Assembly (NCBI RefSeq): GCF_005160265.1
Contig: NZ_CP039865.1
Coordinates: forward strand, 1 to 64,000
Origin: Phreatobacter aquaticus
GTDB lineage: Bacteria > Pseudomonadota > Alphaproteobacteria > Rhizobiales > Phreatobacteraceae
DNA: 64,000 bases
Reading direction: 5' to 3'
Below are positions 20,342 through 28,389 of the stretch, in pieces (within the stretch, counting starts at the first letter, position 1; each line of letters starts with the position of its first letter). The notes under the pieces are model-generated. The model worked only from the letters and a program-made list of their open reading frames with translations, did not search any database and was not told where the DNA came from. The translations under genes were made by a program, and so were the position numbers.

Positions 20342-20501
20342 TCGGAGACCGGCGAAAACGGCGCGCCTGCTGGAGCGGCTGCGGACGGCGGGGCCGCGCG
20401 GCCCCTCTGCACGGCTCCTATTGCACCCTCGGCAACTTTACACAACGCGGTCGAAGGCCTACCTCTCAGCCTCCCCCACGAGAGACTGGAGCCGTCCAGC
20501 C

Positions 20502-21140
20502 ATGAGCCTCATCGACCTCGACCGCCTGCGCGCGACGCCCGCCCAGACCGAGCCCTATGACTATCTCGTCGTCCCGAACTTCGTGAAGGCGGACAAGCTT
20601 CAGGAGATCCTGAAGGATTATCCGGACGTGCCGGGCCCAGGCTCGCACCCGCCCTCCGTTCTCGACATCCACGGCCGCTTCAAGGATCTCATGACGGAGA
20701 TCGACCAGGAGCCGTTCCGCAAGCTGATCGAAGAGAAATTCAACGTCGATCTCACCAATCGCCCGACCATGTACACGGTCCGCGGCTTCTGCCGGGCGAC
20801 CGACGGCAAGATCCACACCGATTCCGAAACCAAGATCATCACCGTCCTGATCTACATGAATGACGACTGGGACGCCGATGGCGGCCGGCTGCGCATTCTG
20901 AAGAACGGCACCGACCTGAACGACTTCGCCGCCGAGGTTCCCCCCAATGGCGGGACGCTGCTCGTCTTCAAGCGCTCGGACAAATCCTGGCACGGCCATG
21001 AGCCCTTTGCCGGCAAGCGTCGCGCCGTCCAGATGAACTGGGTGACCAGCAAGGCGGTGGTGGATCATGAGCAGGGCCGTCATGCCCGCTCGAGCATGTT
21101 GAAGAAATTCATTCGGAAGATCACAGGGCGGGCGGCCTAG
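20502..21140 (+). CDS. 2OG-Fe(II) oxygenase family protein
   Basis: The product has 212 residues. The iron-binding triad is visible: His-x-Asp in GKIHTDSETKI and the distal His in SWHGHEPF, followed by the 2-oxoglutarate Arg in GKRRAVQMNW. This is the P4H-like Fe(II)/2-oxoglutarate fold, which hydroxylates proteins or small molecules. The substrate is unknown. It starts 160 bases from the divergent MBOAT gene, so a link to surface-polymer work is possible but unproven. ATG at 20502 was chosen because the frame before it has no family-like sequence. Confidence 0.85.
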   Translation: MSLIDLDRLRATPAQTEPYDYLVVPNFVKADKLQEILKDYPDVPGPGSHPPSVLDIHGRFKDLMTEIDQEPFRKLIEEKFNVDLTNRPTMYTVRGFCRATDGKIHTDSETKIITVLIYMNDDWDADGGRLRILKNGTDLNDFAAEVPPNGGTLLVFKRSDKSWHGHEPFAGKRRAVQMNWVTSKAVVDHEQGRHARSSMLKKFIRKITGRAA

Positions 21141-21358
21141 GCCACCAGCCCTAGACCATCTGATTCCACCGCGAAATGGCGGAAAATGGGTCGTCCCGGC
21201 GAAAGCCGCGGGCGACTCATTCATTTTCGAGATCAATCAAATCAGGGAAAGTCACCACTTGAGCCTTGCGCAGTGCGCATAGCTTGCTCAAAATAGTGAG
21301 CAGTCGGATTCTTGATGCCGACATATTTCTCCGCACCCCCCGCCGGCTGGAGCGCGCC

Positions 21359-22321
21359 ATGGGCGTCCACCACGAACGCGTCGTCATCATCGGTTCCGGC
21401 CCCGCCGGATACACGGCTGCAATCTATGCCGCGCGCGCCATGCTGAAGCCGGTCATGATCCAGGGCATCCAGCCCGGCGGCCAGCTGACCATCACCACCG
21501 ATGTCGAGAATTATCCCGGCTTCGCCGATGTCATCCAGGGCCCCTGGCTCATGGAGCAGATGCAGAAGCAGGCCGAGCATGTCGGCACCCGCGTCATCTA
21601 TGACCATGTCGCCAAGGTCGACCTGTCGGCACGTCCGTTCCGGCTCGAATGCGAATCCGGCGAGGTCTATTTTGCCGAGGCGCTGATCGTCGCCACCGGC
21701 GCTCAGGCCAAGTGGCTCGATCTTCCCTCCGAGCAGAAATTCCGCGGCTTCGGCGTCTCGGCCTGCGCCACCTGCGACGGCTTCTTCTACCGCAACAAGG
21801 AAGTCATCGTGGTCGGCGGCGGCAACACCGCAGTCGAGGAAGCGCTGTTCCTGACCAATTTCGCCTCCAGGGTGACGGTCGTGCACCGGCGCGACTCGTT
21901 CCGCGCCGAGCGCATCCTGCAGGACCGGCTGTTTGCCCATCCCAAGGTCGAGGTCATCTGGGACAGCGCCATCGACGAGATCATGGGCAGGTCCGATCCC
22001 TCGGCCGTCACCACGGTCAGGCTGAAGAACGTCAAGACCGGCGAGACATCAGAGAGGCCGACCGACGGCGTCTTCGTCGCCATCGGCCACGCGCCGGCCG
22101 TCGAACTCTTTGTCGGGCAATTGAAGCAGAAGCCGTCGGGCTATCTGTGGACCGCGCCCGATTCCACCGCCACCGACATACCCGGCGTCTTTGCCGCCGG
22201 CGACGTCACCGACGACATCTACCGCCAGGCGGTCACCGCCGCTGGAATGGGATGCATGGCTGCCCTCGAAGCCGAACGGTTTCTCGCCCACCACGCGACG
22301 ACCCGCCAAGCCGCTGAATAA
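21359..22321 (+). CDS. trxB: Thioredoxin-disulfide reductase
   Basis: This 320-residue FAD/NADPH enzyme reduces thioredoxin. It has the N-terminal FAD site VVIIGSGPAGYTAAIYAARA, the redox-active SACATCDGFF (Cys136, Cys139), the NADPH site VVGGGNTAVEEALFL, and the C-terminal FAD motif PGVFAAGDVTDDIYRQAVTAAGMG. Length is normal. The start at 21359 gives the standard N-terminus. A LysR-family gene follows by 38 bases on the same strand. Confidence 0.97.
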   Translation: MGVHHERVVIIGSGPAGYTAAIYAARAMLKPVMIQGIQPGGQLTITTDVENYPGFADVIQGPWLMEQMQKQAEHVGTRVIYDHVAKVDLSARPFRLECESGEVYFAEALIVATGAQAKWLDLPSEQKFRGFGVSACATCDGFFYRNKEVIVVGGGNTAVEEALFLTNFASRVTVVHRRDSFRAERILQDRLFAHPKVEVIWDSAIDEIMGRSDPSAVTTVRLKNVKTGETSERPTDGVFVAIGHAPAVELFVGQLKQKPSGYLWTAPDSTATDIPGVFAAGDVTDDIYRQAVTAAGMGCMAALEAERFLAHHATTRQAAE

Positions 22322-22359
22322 GCCCGCCAGAGCACCCGGCGCCTGAGGAGGGCGATCCG

Positions 22360-23250
22360 ATGGACTGGGACAAGTTGCGTATCTTTCATGCGGCGGCGGC
22401 CGCGGGAAGCTTCACCCATGCCGCCGACACGCTCGGGCTGTCGCAATCGGCGGTCTCGCGGCAGGTCTCGTCGCTGGAACAGGACCTGAAGGTTCCGCTG
22501 TTCCACCGCCATGCCCGTGGCCTTGTGCTCACCGAACAGGGCGAGCTGCTCTATCACACGGCGCAGGACGTGCTGATGAAGCTCGAAAGCGCCAAGATCA
22601 AGCTGACCGATTCGAAGGAACGGCCGCACGGCGAGCTCAAGGTGACGACCACGGTCGGCCTCGGCACCGCCTGGCTGGCGCCGCGGCTTGGCGAATTCCT
22701 CGATCTCTATCCCGACATCCAGATCAAGGTCCTGCTCACCGACGAAGAGCTCGATCTGTCGATGCGCGAGGCCGATGTCGGCATCCGCGTGCGCCAGCCG
22801 GTCCAGCCCGACCTCATCCAGCGCAAGCTCTTCCAGATCAAGTTCCACGCCTATGCCTCGTCGGACTACCTGAAGCGCAACGGCACGCCGAAATCGGCAA
22901 CCGAGCTCGACGGCCACCGCATCCTGGCCTTTGGCGGCCGCGCGCCGAACTACATGCAGAACGTCACCTGGCTGGCCACCGCCGGGCGCAACGGCATGGC
23001 GCCGCGCTCCTATGCGATGACCATCAACAACATTTCCGGCCTGGTGGCGGCTGTGGAGAACGGCATCGGCATCGCGGTCCTGCCCGACTATCTCGTCCGC
23101 GACGGCTCAGGCCTTGTGCAGATCCTGGACGACGAGGAAATGCCGGTGCTCGACGGCTGGTTCGTCTATCCGGAGGAGCTGAAGTCTGTCGCCCGCGTGC
23201 AGGTGTTCCGCGACTTCCTGGTCTCCAAGGCCCAGCGCTGGCCGGGCTGA
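22360..23250 (+). CDS. LysR family transcriptional regulator
   Basis: The product has 296 residues. The N-terminal helix-turn-helix is FHAAAAAGSFTHAADTLGLSQSAVSRQVSSLE, followed by the linker VPLFHRHARGLVLTEQGELL. The C-terminal periplasmic-binding-like effector domain runs from about residue 90. GAGGAGG lies before the ATG. It follows trxB closely and on the same strand; a LysR gene after trxB is a recurring pairing in Rhizobiales, and a redox or amino-acid role is only guessed. Confidence 0.95.
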   Translation: MDWDKLRIFHAAAAAGSFTHAADTLGLSQSAVSRQVSSLEQDLKVPLFHRHARGLVLTEQGELLYHTAQDVLMKLESAKIKLTDSKERPHGELKVTTTVGLGTAWLAPRLGEFLDLYPDIQIKVLLTDEELDLSMREADVGIRVRQPVQPDLIQRKLFQIKFHAYASSDYLKRNGTPKSATELDGHRILAFGGRAPNYMQNVTWLATAGRNGMAPRSYAMTINNISGLVAAVENGIGIAVLPDYLVRDGSGLVQILDDEEMPVLDGWFVYPEELKSVARVQVFRDFLVSKAQRWPG

Positions 23251-23251
23251 G

Positions 23252-23271
23252 CCGGCTCTTGCCGGTATTTT
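23252..23271 (+). terminator. Possible intrinsic terminator after the LysR gene
   Basis: A 5-base stem (CCGGC with GCCGG) around a TCTT loop is followed by TATTTT, starting two bases after the LysR stop. The stem is short, so this is tentative. Confidence 0.45.
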
Positions 23272-23338
23272 CGGCTGGACAATCCGCCGGCTTGCCGCAA
23301 CCTGTCGCAGACTTGTGACAGGGGCGGGAGCGGGGTCC

Positions 23339-24049
23339 ATGGCCGAGATCGATCGACGCGCCGCCTTTGGCGCCTTGCTGCCGCTTGTTGTCGCGGCAGG
23401 AGCGGTTGTGGCCACCTACCAGACCGGTCTCGCGATTCCCGCGATCGAGGCGGCCTTCGGCTCCAGTCTGCTCACCTTTGGCCCGGCCGCTGACCTGATG
23501 CCGGGCATCGCCTTCGCAATCATCTTCGTCCTCGTCCGGCTCATCGTGCTGCTGATCGTGGCCGACCGCCCGCCCTTCCTGCTGCGGCTTGTCCTGCTGC
23601 CCGTGGCCATGGCGATCGTTCTGGCGGCGGCGCTCTATCCAACCTTCGGCGGATTGATCCTCCAGCCCGGACTGGCGGCGGGCGGCAGGCTGGATGCGCC
23701 TGCCCTGCACGCCCTGACCGGTTATGGCATTGCCGCCGACGGCGCGCTTGCCGGCGTCATGCTGGCTCTTGTCACGATGATCGCCCGGGGCGTGATCGAC
23801 TGGTCCTGGGGCTTCACATGGGGTAAGCCGGTCCGCGCGCTGCTGGCGCTCCTCGCCTATGCCTTCATGGGAATGGTGCTGGCAGCCGGATGGAGCCCGC
23901 TTGCGGCCTCCGGCGAGGTGTTCCCGCGCGTGCCGCTGACCCTCGTTGGCACTATCGGCCTTGTCGGCCTCGTCGTGGTGGCAACCGTGCCGCAGGTCCT
24001 GGTGGCAGCCCTGGGTGACGCGGCGCGGAGAAGCCCGCCCGCGTCCTGA
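23339..24049 (+). CDS. Integral membrane protein of unknown family
   Basis: The product has 236 residues and about six hydrophobic helices (for example LLPLVVAAGAVVATYQTG, IAFAIIFVLVRLIVLLIVA, LVLLPVAMAIVLAAALYPT, ALLALLAYAFMGMVLAAGW, LVGTIGLVGLVVVATV). I do not recognise the family. GGGAG is nine bases before the ATG at 23339. It stands alone on the plus strand between a LysR gene and the convergent ubiK. Membrane location is clear; function is not. Confidence 0.65.
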   Translation: MAEIDRRAAFGALLPLVVAAGAVVATYQTGLAIPAIEAAFGSSLLTFGPAADLMPGIAFAIIFVLVRLIVLLIVADRPPFLLRLVLLPVAMAIVLAAALYPTFGGLILQPGLAAGGRLDAPALHALTGYGIAADGALAGVMLALVTMIARGVIDWSWGFTWGKPVRALLALLAYAFMGMVLAAGWSPLAASGEVFPRVPLTLVGTIGLVGLVVVATVPQVLVAALGDAARRSPPAS

Positions 24050-24060
24050 AAAAGCCGGGC

Positions 24061-24339
24061 TTACTTCTCGCCCTTTTTCGTCTTGGCGGCAGTAGCCAGG
24101 CTTGCCTCCAGCGCGTCGAGACGCGCCTTCAGTGCCTCGTTCTCCTCACGCGCCTTCACCGCCATCTCCCTGACGGCCTCGAACTCCTCGCGGCTCGGCA
24201 GGTCGAGATCCTTCAGGAAGCGCTCGGCCTGGGTCTTCACGAAAGTGTCGGCCTCGCGCTTGACACCCTGCGCGAGCCCTGCGGCGTCGGTGAGGAACTT
24301 GGCGAACTCGTCGGCGATCCGGTCGGTGGTCTGGGACAT
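24061..24339 (-). CDS. ubiK: Ubiquinone biosynthesis accessory factor UbiK (YqiC/BMFP family)
   Basis: This 92-residue helical protein matches the UbiK (formerly DUF526/BMFP) family, which helps the Ubi complex in aerobic ubiquinone synthesis, probably at the membrane. The N-terminus is amphipathic (RIADEFAKFLTDAAGLAQGVKREAD) and the C-terminal half is a coiled coil, PSREEFEAVREMAVKAREEN. The lysine-rich tail (KTKKGEK) is usual. It is convergent with the unknown membrane gene, 11 bases apart. Confidence 0.88.
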   Translation of the reverse strand: MSQTTDRIADEFAKFLTDAAGLAQGVKREADTFVKTQAERFLKDLDLPSREEFEAVREMAVKAREENEALKARLDALEASLATAAKTKKGEK

Positions 24340-24407
24340 GGGGCAGGCTCCGTGGCTCGACAGGGTATGGGGTCGGCGGGCGGCGCGCGCAAGGGTCTAA
24401 GGGTGAA

Positions 24408-24435
24408 GGGCGACGGGCGACGGGCGACGGGCGAA
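24408..24435. repeat. Four tandem copies of a 7-bp unit (GGGCGAC)
   Basis: Units begin at 24408, 24415, 24422 and 24429; the last ends in GGGCGAA. The sequence lies just upstream of a composite inverted repeat, in the ubiK/lgt divergent region. Such short repeats can vary in copy number. Confidence 0.75.
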
Positions 24436-24446
24436 TGGGGAAGAAC

Positions 24447-24619
24447 CCCACCCCAACCCTCCCCGCAAGCGGGGAGGGAGTTCCCAGTGCGTCAGCGGTC
24501 CAATCGCGCTGCCAACTGATCAAGTGGCACGCTCGCGCTGATGCTGGCAGATTGCGATCGGAGTCTGGAACAGGCGCGCAAGGCCCCCTCCCCGCTTGCG
24601 GGGAGGGTTGGGGTGGGGC
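24447..24619. repeat. Composite inverted-repeat element, copy 1
   Basis: A G/C-rich arm at 24447-24483 (core CCCTCCCCGCAAGCGGGG) is repeated in inverse orientation at 24583-24619 (core CCCCGCTTGCGGGGAGGG), with about 99 bases between that are themselves partly self-complementary. A shorter but similar element is at 35781-35904. The structure resembles a small non-coding mobile repeat. It lies directly before lgt. Confidence 0.75.
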
Positions 24620-24666
24620 ATTGCTCAACCGCACGCAGCACCAAGCCGATCGCGATTGCCCCGCCC

Positions 24667-25482
24667 ATGCCGCTTCTCGCCATCCCCTTCCCCGCCTTCG
24701 ATCCCGTCCTGATCCAGGTCGGCCCGCTGGCGATCCGCTGGTACGCGCTCGCCTATATTGTCGGCTTCCTGTTCGGCTGGTGGCTGGCGAAGAAGCTCAT
24801 CGCCACGACCCGTCTCTGGCGGGGCAACACCTCGCCTTTCGATCCGGCCCTCATCGACGACGCCATCGTCTGGGCGGCGCTCGCCGGCATCCTGGGTGGG
24901 CGGCTCGCCTTCGTCTTCGTCTACAATCTCGACTATTACCTGGCGAACCCCGCTTCCATCCTGGCGGTCTGGGAGGGCGGCATGGCCTTCCACGGCGGGA
25001 TCATCGGCGTCGCGGTCGGCCTGCTCATCTTCGCGCGCCGCAACCAGATCCCGGTCCTGCCGCTGATCGATGTCGCCGCCGTTGTCGCCCCTATCGGCAT
25101 CGCGCTCGGCCGCCTCGCCAATTTCATCAAGCCCGAGCTCTGGGGCCGCGTCACCGATGCGCCCTGGGGGGTGGTGTTCCCAGGCGCCGGCCCCGATCCT
25201 CGCCATCCAAGCCAGATCTACCAGGCCTTCACCGAAGGGCTGCTGTTGTTCGCAGTCCTGCTGATCGTCGCCCGCACCGGTGGCTTGAAGCGGCCAGGCA
25301 TGCTGGCCGGCTGTTTCGGTATCGGCTATGGCCTTGCCCGCTCGTTTGGTGAATTGTTCCGCCAACCCGACCCGCAGCTCGGCTTCCTGTTCGCCGGCGC
25401 CACGATGGGGCAGCTCCTGTCGCTGCCGCTGATCGCAGTCGGGCTCTGGCTTGTGATCCGGTCGCAGAAGGCCGATGCTTGA
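24667..25482 (+). CDS. lgt: Prolipoprotein diacylglyceryl transferase
   Basis: This 271-residue inner-membrane enzyme transfers diacylglycerol to the lipobox cysteine of prelipoproteins. It has about seven helices and the Lgt signature GRLANFIKPELWGR near residue 150, preceded by GGMAFHGGIIG, and RHPSQIYQAFTEG. The frame is open further upstream, but that part runs through the composite repeat, so ATG at 24667 (MPLLAIPFPAFDP) is used. The MidA-type methyltransferase gene follows; these two are often neighbours in Rhizobiales. Confidence 0.96.
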   Translation: MPLLAIPFPAFDPVLIQVGPLAIRWYALAYIVGFLFGWWLAKKLIATTRLWRGNTSPFDPALIDDAIVWAALAGILGGRLAFVFVYNLDYYLANPASILAVWEGGMAFHGGIIGVAVGLLIFARRNQIPVLPLIDVAAVVAPIGIALGRLANFIKPELWGRVTDAPWGVVFPGAGPDPRHPSQIYQAFTEGLLLFAVLLIVARTGGLKRPGMLAGCFGIGYGLARSFGELFRQPDPQLGFLFAGATMGQLLSLPLIAVGLWLVIRSQKADA

Positions 25483-25504
25483 CCACCGAACGCGCTACCA
25501 CCAG

Positions 25505-25597
25505 CGTCATGCCCGCCCTTGTGGCGGGCATCCACGCCTTGTCGTCCAACGAGCGGAAGCGAAGGCGTGGATGGCCGGGACAAGCCCGGCCATGACG
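25505..25597. repeat. 93-bp palindromic intergenic repeat, copy 2
   Basis: It has the same CGTCATG and CATGACG ends and the same 93-bp length as the copy at 9753-9845. Inside are ATGCCCGCC/GGCGGGCAT and GGCCGGG/CCCGGCC hairpins. It fills most of the gap between lgt and the next gene. Confidence 0.8.
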
Positions 25598-25638
25598 GCG
25601 AAAACGACGGCGCTGCAACCGGTCGAATGGCGCACCTC

Positions 25639-26715
25639 ATGACGCCCCTTGAGGCCGAGCTGCGCGTCCTGATCGCGACCGACGGCCCGATCCCGGTCGA
25701 CCGCTACATGGCGCTGGCGCTCGGCCATCCCCGCCATGGCTATTACATGACGCGCGATCCGCTGGGCGTGGGCGGCGACTTCGTCACGGCGCCCGAGATC
25801 AGCCAAGTCTTCGGCGAACTGATCGGTATCTGGGCTGCCTCTATCTGGCAGCGGATGGGCAGCCCCTCGCCCGTCCGCCTCGTCGAACTTGGCCCCGGCC
25901 GTGGCACGCTGATGGCGGATATTTTGCGCAGCGCCCAGAGCATGGCTGGGTTTCGCGCGGCGCTGGATGTCCATCTGGTCGAGACCTCGCCCCTGCTGGC
26001 GGCGCTGCAGAAGGAGCGGCTGGGCGCGGCCCATGTCACCTGGCATCGCGGCCTCGACACCGTTCCCGGCGGTGCGACCATCCTCGTCGCCAATGAATTC
26101 CTCGACGCCTTGCCGGTCCGCCAGTTCGTCATGATCGGGACGGGCTGGCGCGAGCGCGTCATCGGCATCCATGAAGACCGCCTGGCCTTCGGCCTCGCGC
26201 CCGATCCGGTGCCGCCCGCACTCATCCCCGAGCCACTGCGCGATGCGGCCGAGGGCGCGGTCGCCGAGATCTGCCCCGCCTTCGACAGCCTCGCCCGCGA
26301 ACTCGGCGAGTGCGCCGCGCGCCATCCGCTGGCAGCCCTGTTTGTCGACTACGGCCATGCCGAGACGCAAATGGGCGAAACCCTGCAGGCGGTGAAGGCC
26401 CACCGCTTCGTGCCGGTGCTCGATGATCCAGGCGAGGCCGACATCACGGCCCATGTCGACTTTGCCGCGCTGGCCCGCGCCGCCGAGGCCCACGGCCTTG
26501 CCGCGACCCCGGTCATCACGCAGCGCGACCTGCTGTTCCGCCTCGGCCTGCAGGCACGCGCGGAGGCGCTCGCGAAAGCCAATCCCGACGCCTTCCCGGC
26601 TCTCAAACACGCCGTCGAACGGCTGATCGATCCGGGTCCCACCGGCATGGGCCAGATGTTCAAGGCGATCACCCTGGCGTCAGGCAGCCCCTCACGTCCG
26701 GCCGAAGCCAGCTGA
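25639..26715 (+). CDS. SAM-dependent methyltransferase, MidA/NDUFAF7 family
   Basis: The product has 358 residues. The family features are GPIPVDRYMALALGHPRHGYYMTRDPLGVGGDFVTAPEISQVFGELIG split over residues 15-60, the SAM motif LVELGPGRGTLMADILR, and ANEFLDALPVRQ. In mitochondria the homologue NDUFAF7 methylates an arginine of complex I subunit NDUFS2, so an alphaproteobacterial role on complex I is plausible but inferred. Start ATG at 25639 or 25627; neither has a clear ribosome-binding site, and the frame before is repeat sequence. PgeF, a common next gene, is not here but at 57920. Confidence 0.88.
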   Translation: MTPLEAELRVLIATDGPIPVDRYMALALGHPRHGYYMTRDPLGVGGDFVTAPEISQVFGELIGIWAASIWQRMGSPSPVRLVELGPGRGTLMADILRSAQSMAGFRAALDVHLVETSPLLAALQKERLGAAHVTWHRGLDTVPGGATILVANEFLDALPVRQFVMIGTGWRERVIGIHEDRLAFGLAPDPVPPALIPEPLRDAAEGAVAEICPAFDSLARELGECAARHPLAALFVDYGHAETQMGETLQAVKAHRFVPVLDDPGEADITAHVDFAALARAAEAHGLAATPVITQRDLLFRLGLQARAEALAKANPDAFPALKHAVERLIDPGPTGMGQMFKAITLASGSPSRPAEAS

Positions 26716-26751
26716 ACGACGAGGCGCTGCCGGGCACGCTCGGGCTGTCGA

Positions 26752-28137
26752 CTATTCCGCCGCTTCCTGCCCTGCGGCCTCCCAGCCGAGCAACTTGCCG
26801 GGATTCATCAGGCCATGGGGATCGGCGAGCCGCTTGAACTCCGGCTGCGGTGCGTCGATGCGCTTCCAGCCGGCATTGTTCAGCACATAGGTATGCGGGT
26901 TGGAGGGCTGGACGCCGGCCTTGGCCGCAACCGCCATGATCTCGTCGAGCCGCTCGGCCGTCGTGAATTTCACGATCGGCAGCGACGAGGTGATCACCTT
27001 GCCCTCACGGCGCTGGAACTCGAGGTGGAAATAGACGTCCTCGTGGAATTCCTTCTCGGCCCAGGCGACGAGATCGAGATTGTTCGGCGCGGGAAAGCGC
27101 AGCTGCAGATAGGTGATGGTCGGCTCCATCTTCAGCGCGTGGAGCGTCGTGTGGTTCCAGGTATATTCGTAGAGCGGACCCGGGCCGCCGCGGCTCTTGT
27201 GCGTGCCGAAGGCGACCGCCTTGGCCTCCTCCGCCGATCGGCGGAACGTCACCTTGCCCTTGTGGTCGGCGATCAGCAGTTCCAGCGTGTCGGCCTGCGG
27301 CTCCGAGATCATCAGCACGGCGAAGGCGCGGCCCTCTTCTAGATAGGGCGCGAGGCGGCGCAGATAGGGCACGATGCGCGGATCGTGGATCGACACCAGC
27401 TTCTTCGCCAGCGCGTCGCATTCCATGAAGGCCTGGCCGAAGCGGGCGGCGGCGGTGAGGTTGTCGAAGGTGACGATGCGCTCGGCCCAGTCATGGGCGG
27501 GGGCGGTCGGGATTTCCACCTCGGTGATGATGCCGTTGACGCCATAGGCGTGCATGACCTTGAGGATCTCGCGGCCGCGCAATTCGATCAGCCGCGGCTC
27601 GGCCTCGACCGTCATCACCTCCAGCGCCGTGACGGCGCCAAGATTGTCGATCTGGCCCCAGGTGCAGGAGCCGATGCCGCCGGCGCCACCGGCCACGAAG
27701 CCGCCGATGGTCGCCTGCGCGCGGGTCGAGGGATGGAAGCGCAGCTCCTGGCCGTGGCCATCGAGCAGCTTGTCCATGTCGAGCATGTTGGCGCCCGCCT
27801 CGAAGCGGGCAGCGCCGCGCTTGGCGAACACCATCCGGTCGAGCTTGCGCATGTCGACGACGACGCCGCCCGCCAGCGGCACGGCCTGGCCGTAATTGCC
27901 AGTGCCGCCACCGCGGATGACCAGCGGCACGCGGTGGCGCGCGCAGGCCGAGGCAATCCGCCGCAGCTCGTCCTTGGTGGTGGGCGTCACCACGAGATCG
28001 GCGACCTTGCCCTCCAGCTCCGGCTTCAGCACCGGCGAGAACCAGAAGAAGTCGCGGCTCGCCATGCGGACGGTTGCCGCGTCATCGGCGATCGACAATC
28101 CCGCGAGGTCGGCACGCAGCCGGTCGAGTGCAGTCAT
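26752..28137 (-). CDS. FAD-binding oxidoreductase (PCMH-type, glycolate/lactate oxidase-like)
   Basis: This 461-residue flavoprotein has the FAD-binding type 4 domain: SRDFFWFSP, VVTPTTKDELRRIASACARHRVPLVIRGGGTGNYGQAVPLAGGVVVD split at about residues 35-105, then VAGGAGGIGSCTWG. The C-terminal FAD-linked oxidase part follows. No signal peptide is seen. The substrate is probably a hydroxy acid but is unknown. ATG at 28137 has AGGAT seven bases upstream; earlier in-frame starts lack support. It is divergent from the NMT1-type transporter and clearly paralogous to the product of 32460-33827. Confidence 0.87.
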   Translation of the reverse strand: MTALDRLRADLAGLSIADDAATVRMASRDFFWFSPVLKPELEGKVADLVVTPTTKDELRRIASACARHRVPLVIRGGGTGNYGQAVPLAGGVVVDMRKLDRMVFAKRGAARFEAGANMLDMDKLLDGHGQELRFHPSTRAQATIGGFVAGGAGGIGSCTWGQIDNLGAVTALEVMTVEAEPRLIELRGREILKVMHAYGVNGIITEVEIPTAPAHDWAERIVTFDNLTAAARFGQAFMECDALAKKLVSIHDPRIVPYLRRLAPYLEEGRAFAVLMISEPQADTLELLIADHKGKVTFRRSAEEAKAVAFGTHKSRGGPGPLYEYTWNHTTLHALKMEPTITYLQLRFPAPNNLDLVAWAEKEFHEDVYFHLEFQRREGKVITSSLPIVKFTTAERLDEIMAVAAKAGVQPSNPHTYVLNNAGWKRIDAPQPEFKRLADPHGLMNPGKLLGWEAAGQEAAE

Positions 28138-28389
28138 GAACTTATCCTGTATCGGCGCCAGAGCGGGGGGGCTTTGGACAGCTTGCCAAAAAGCGGCGGT
28201 CTGCGCCACGTCTGACACAGCTGGGGATGGCATGCCGCATGCGCTCATCGCGGTGGCAATGTGCCGCAAACTTGTGCAAGGCTTCTCGCCAAGATTGCGC
28301 TTGAATGGCGATGCGGTCGGCATGCTGATTGCTCGGCGCACAGGGATAGACAGATTGTTCCTCTACGGGACGACCACGGAGTTGCCACC

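Larger units (their letters stand above)
24340..24666. other. 327-bp intergenic region filled with repeats
   Basis: No gene is seen between the ubiK start and the lgt start. The region holds four tandem 7-mers and a composite inverted repeat, both listed separately. Open frames crossing it are low-complexity and include the repeat, so they are not read as coding. The promoters of ubiK (minus) and lgt (plus) must lie here. Confidence 0.6.

Noticed and set aside
18350-20560. 736-residue plus-strand frame opposite MBOAT and SGNH-like genes
   Set aside because: Highly charged, repetitive composition without family motifs, exactly antisense to clear genes.
24408-24619. CRISPR-like repeat pattern near lgt
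   Set aside because: Units are 7 bases without spacers, and the facing palindromes are not regularly spaced.
24541-24666. N-terminal extension of Lgt
   Set aside because: It encodes the composite repeat and is not found in the Lgt family.
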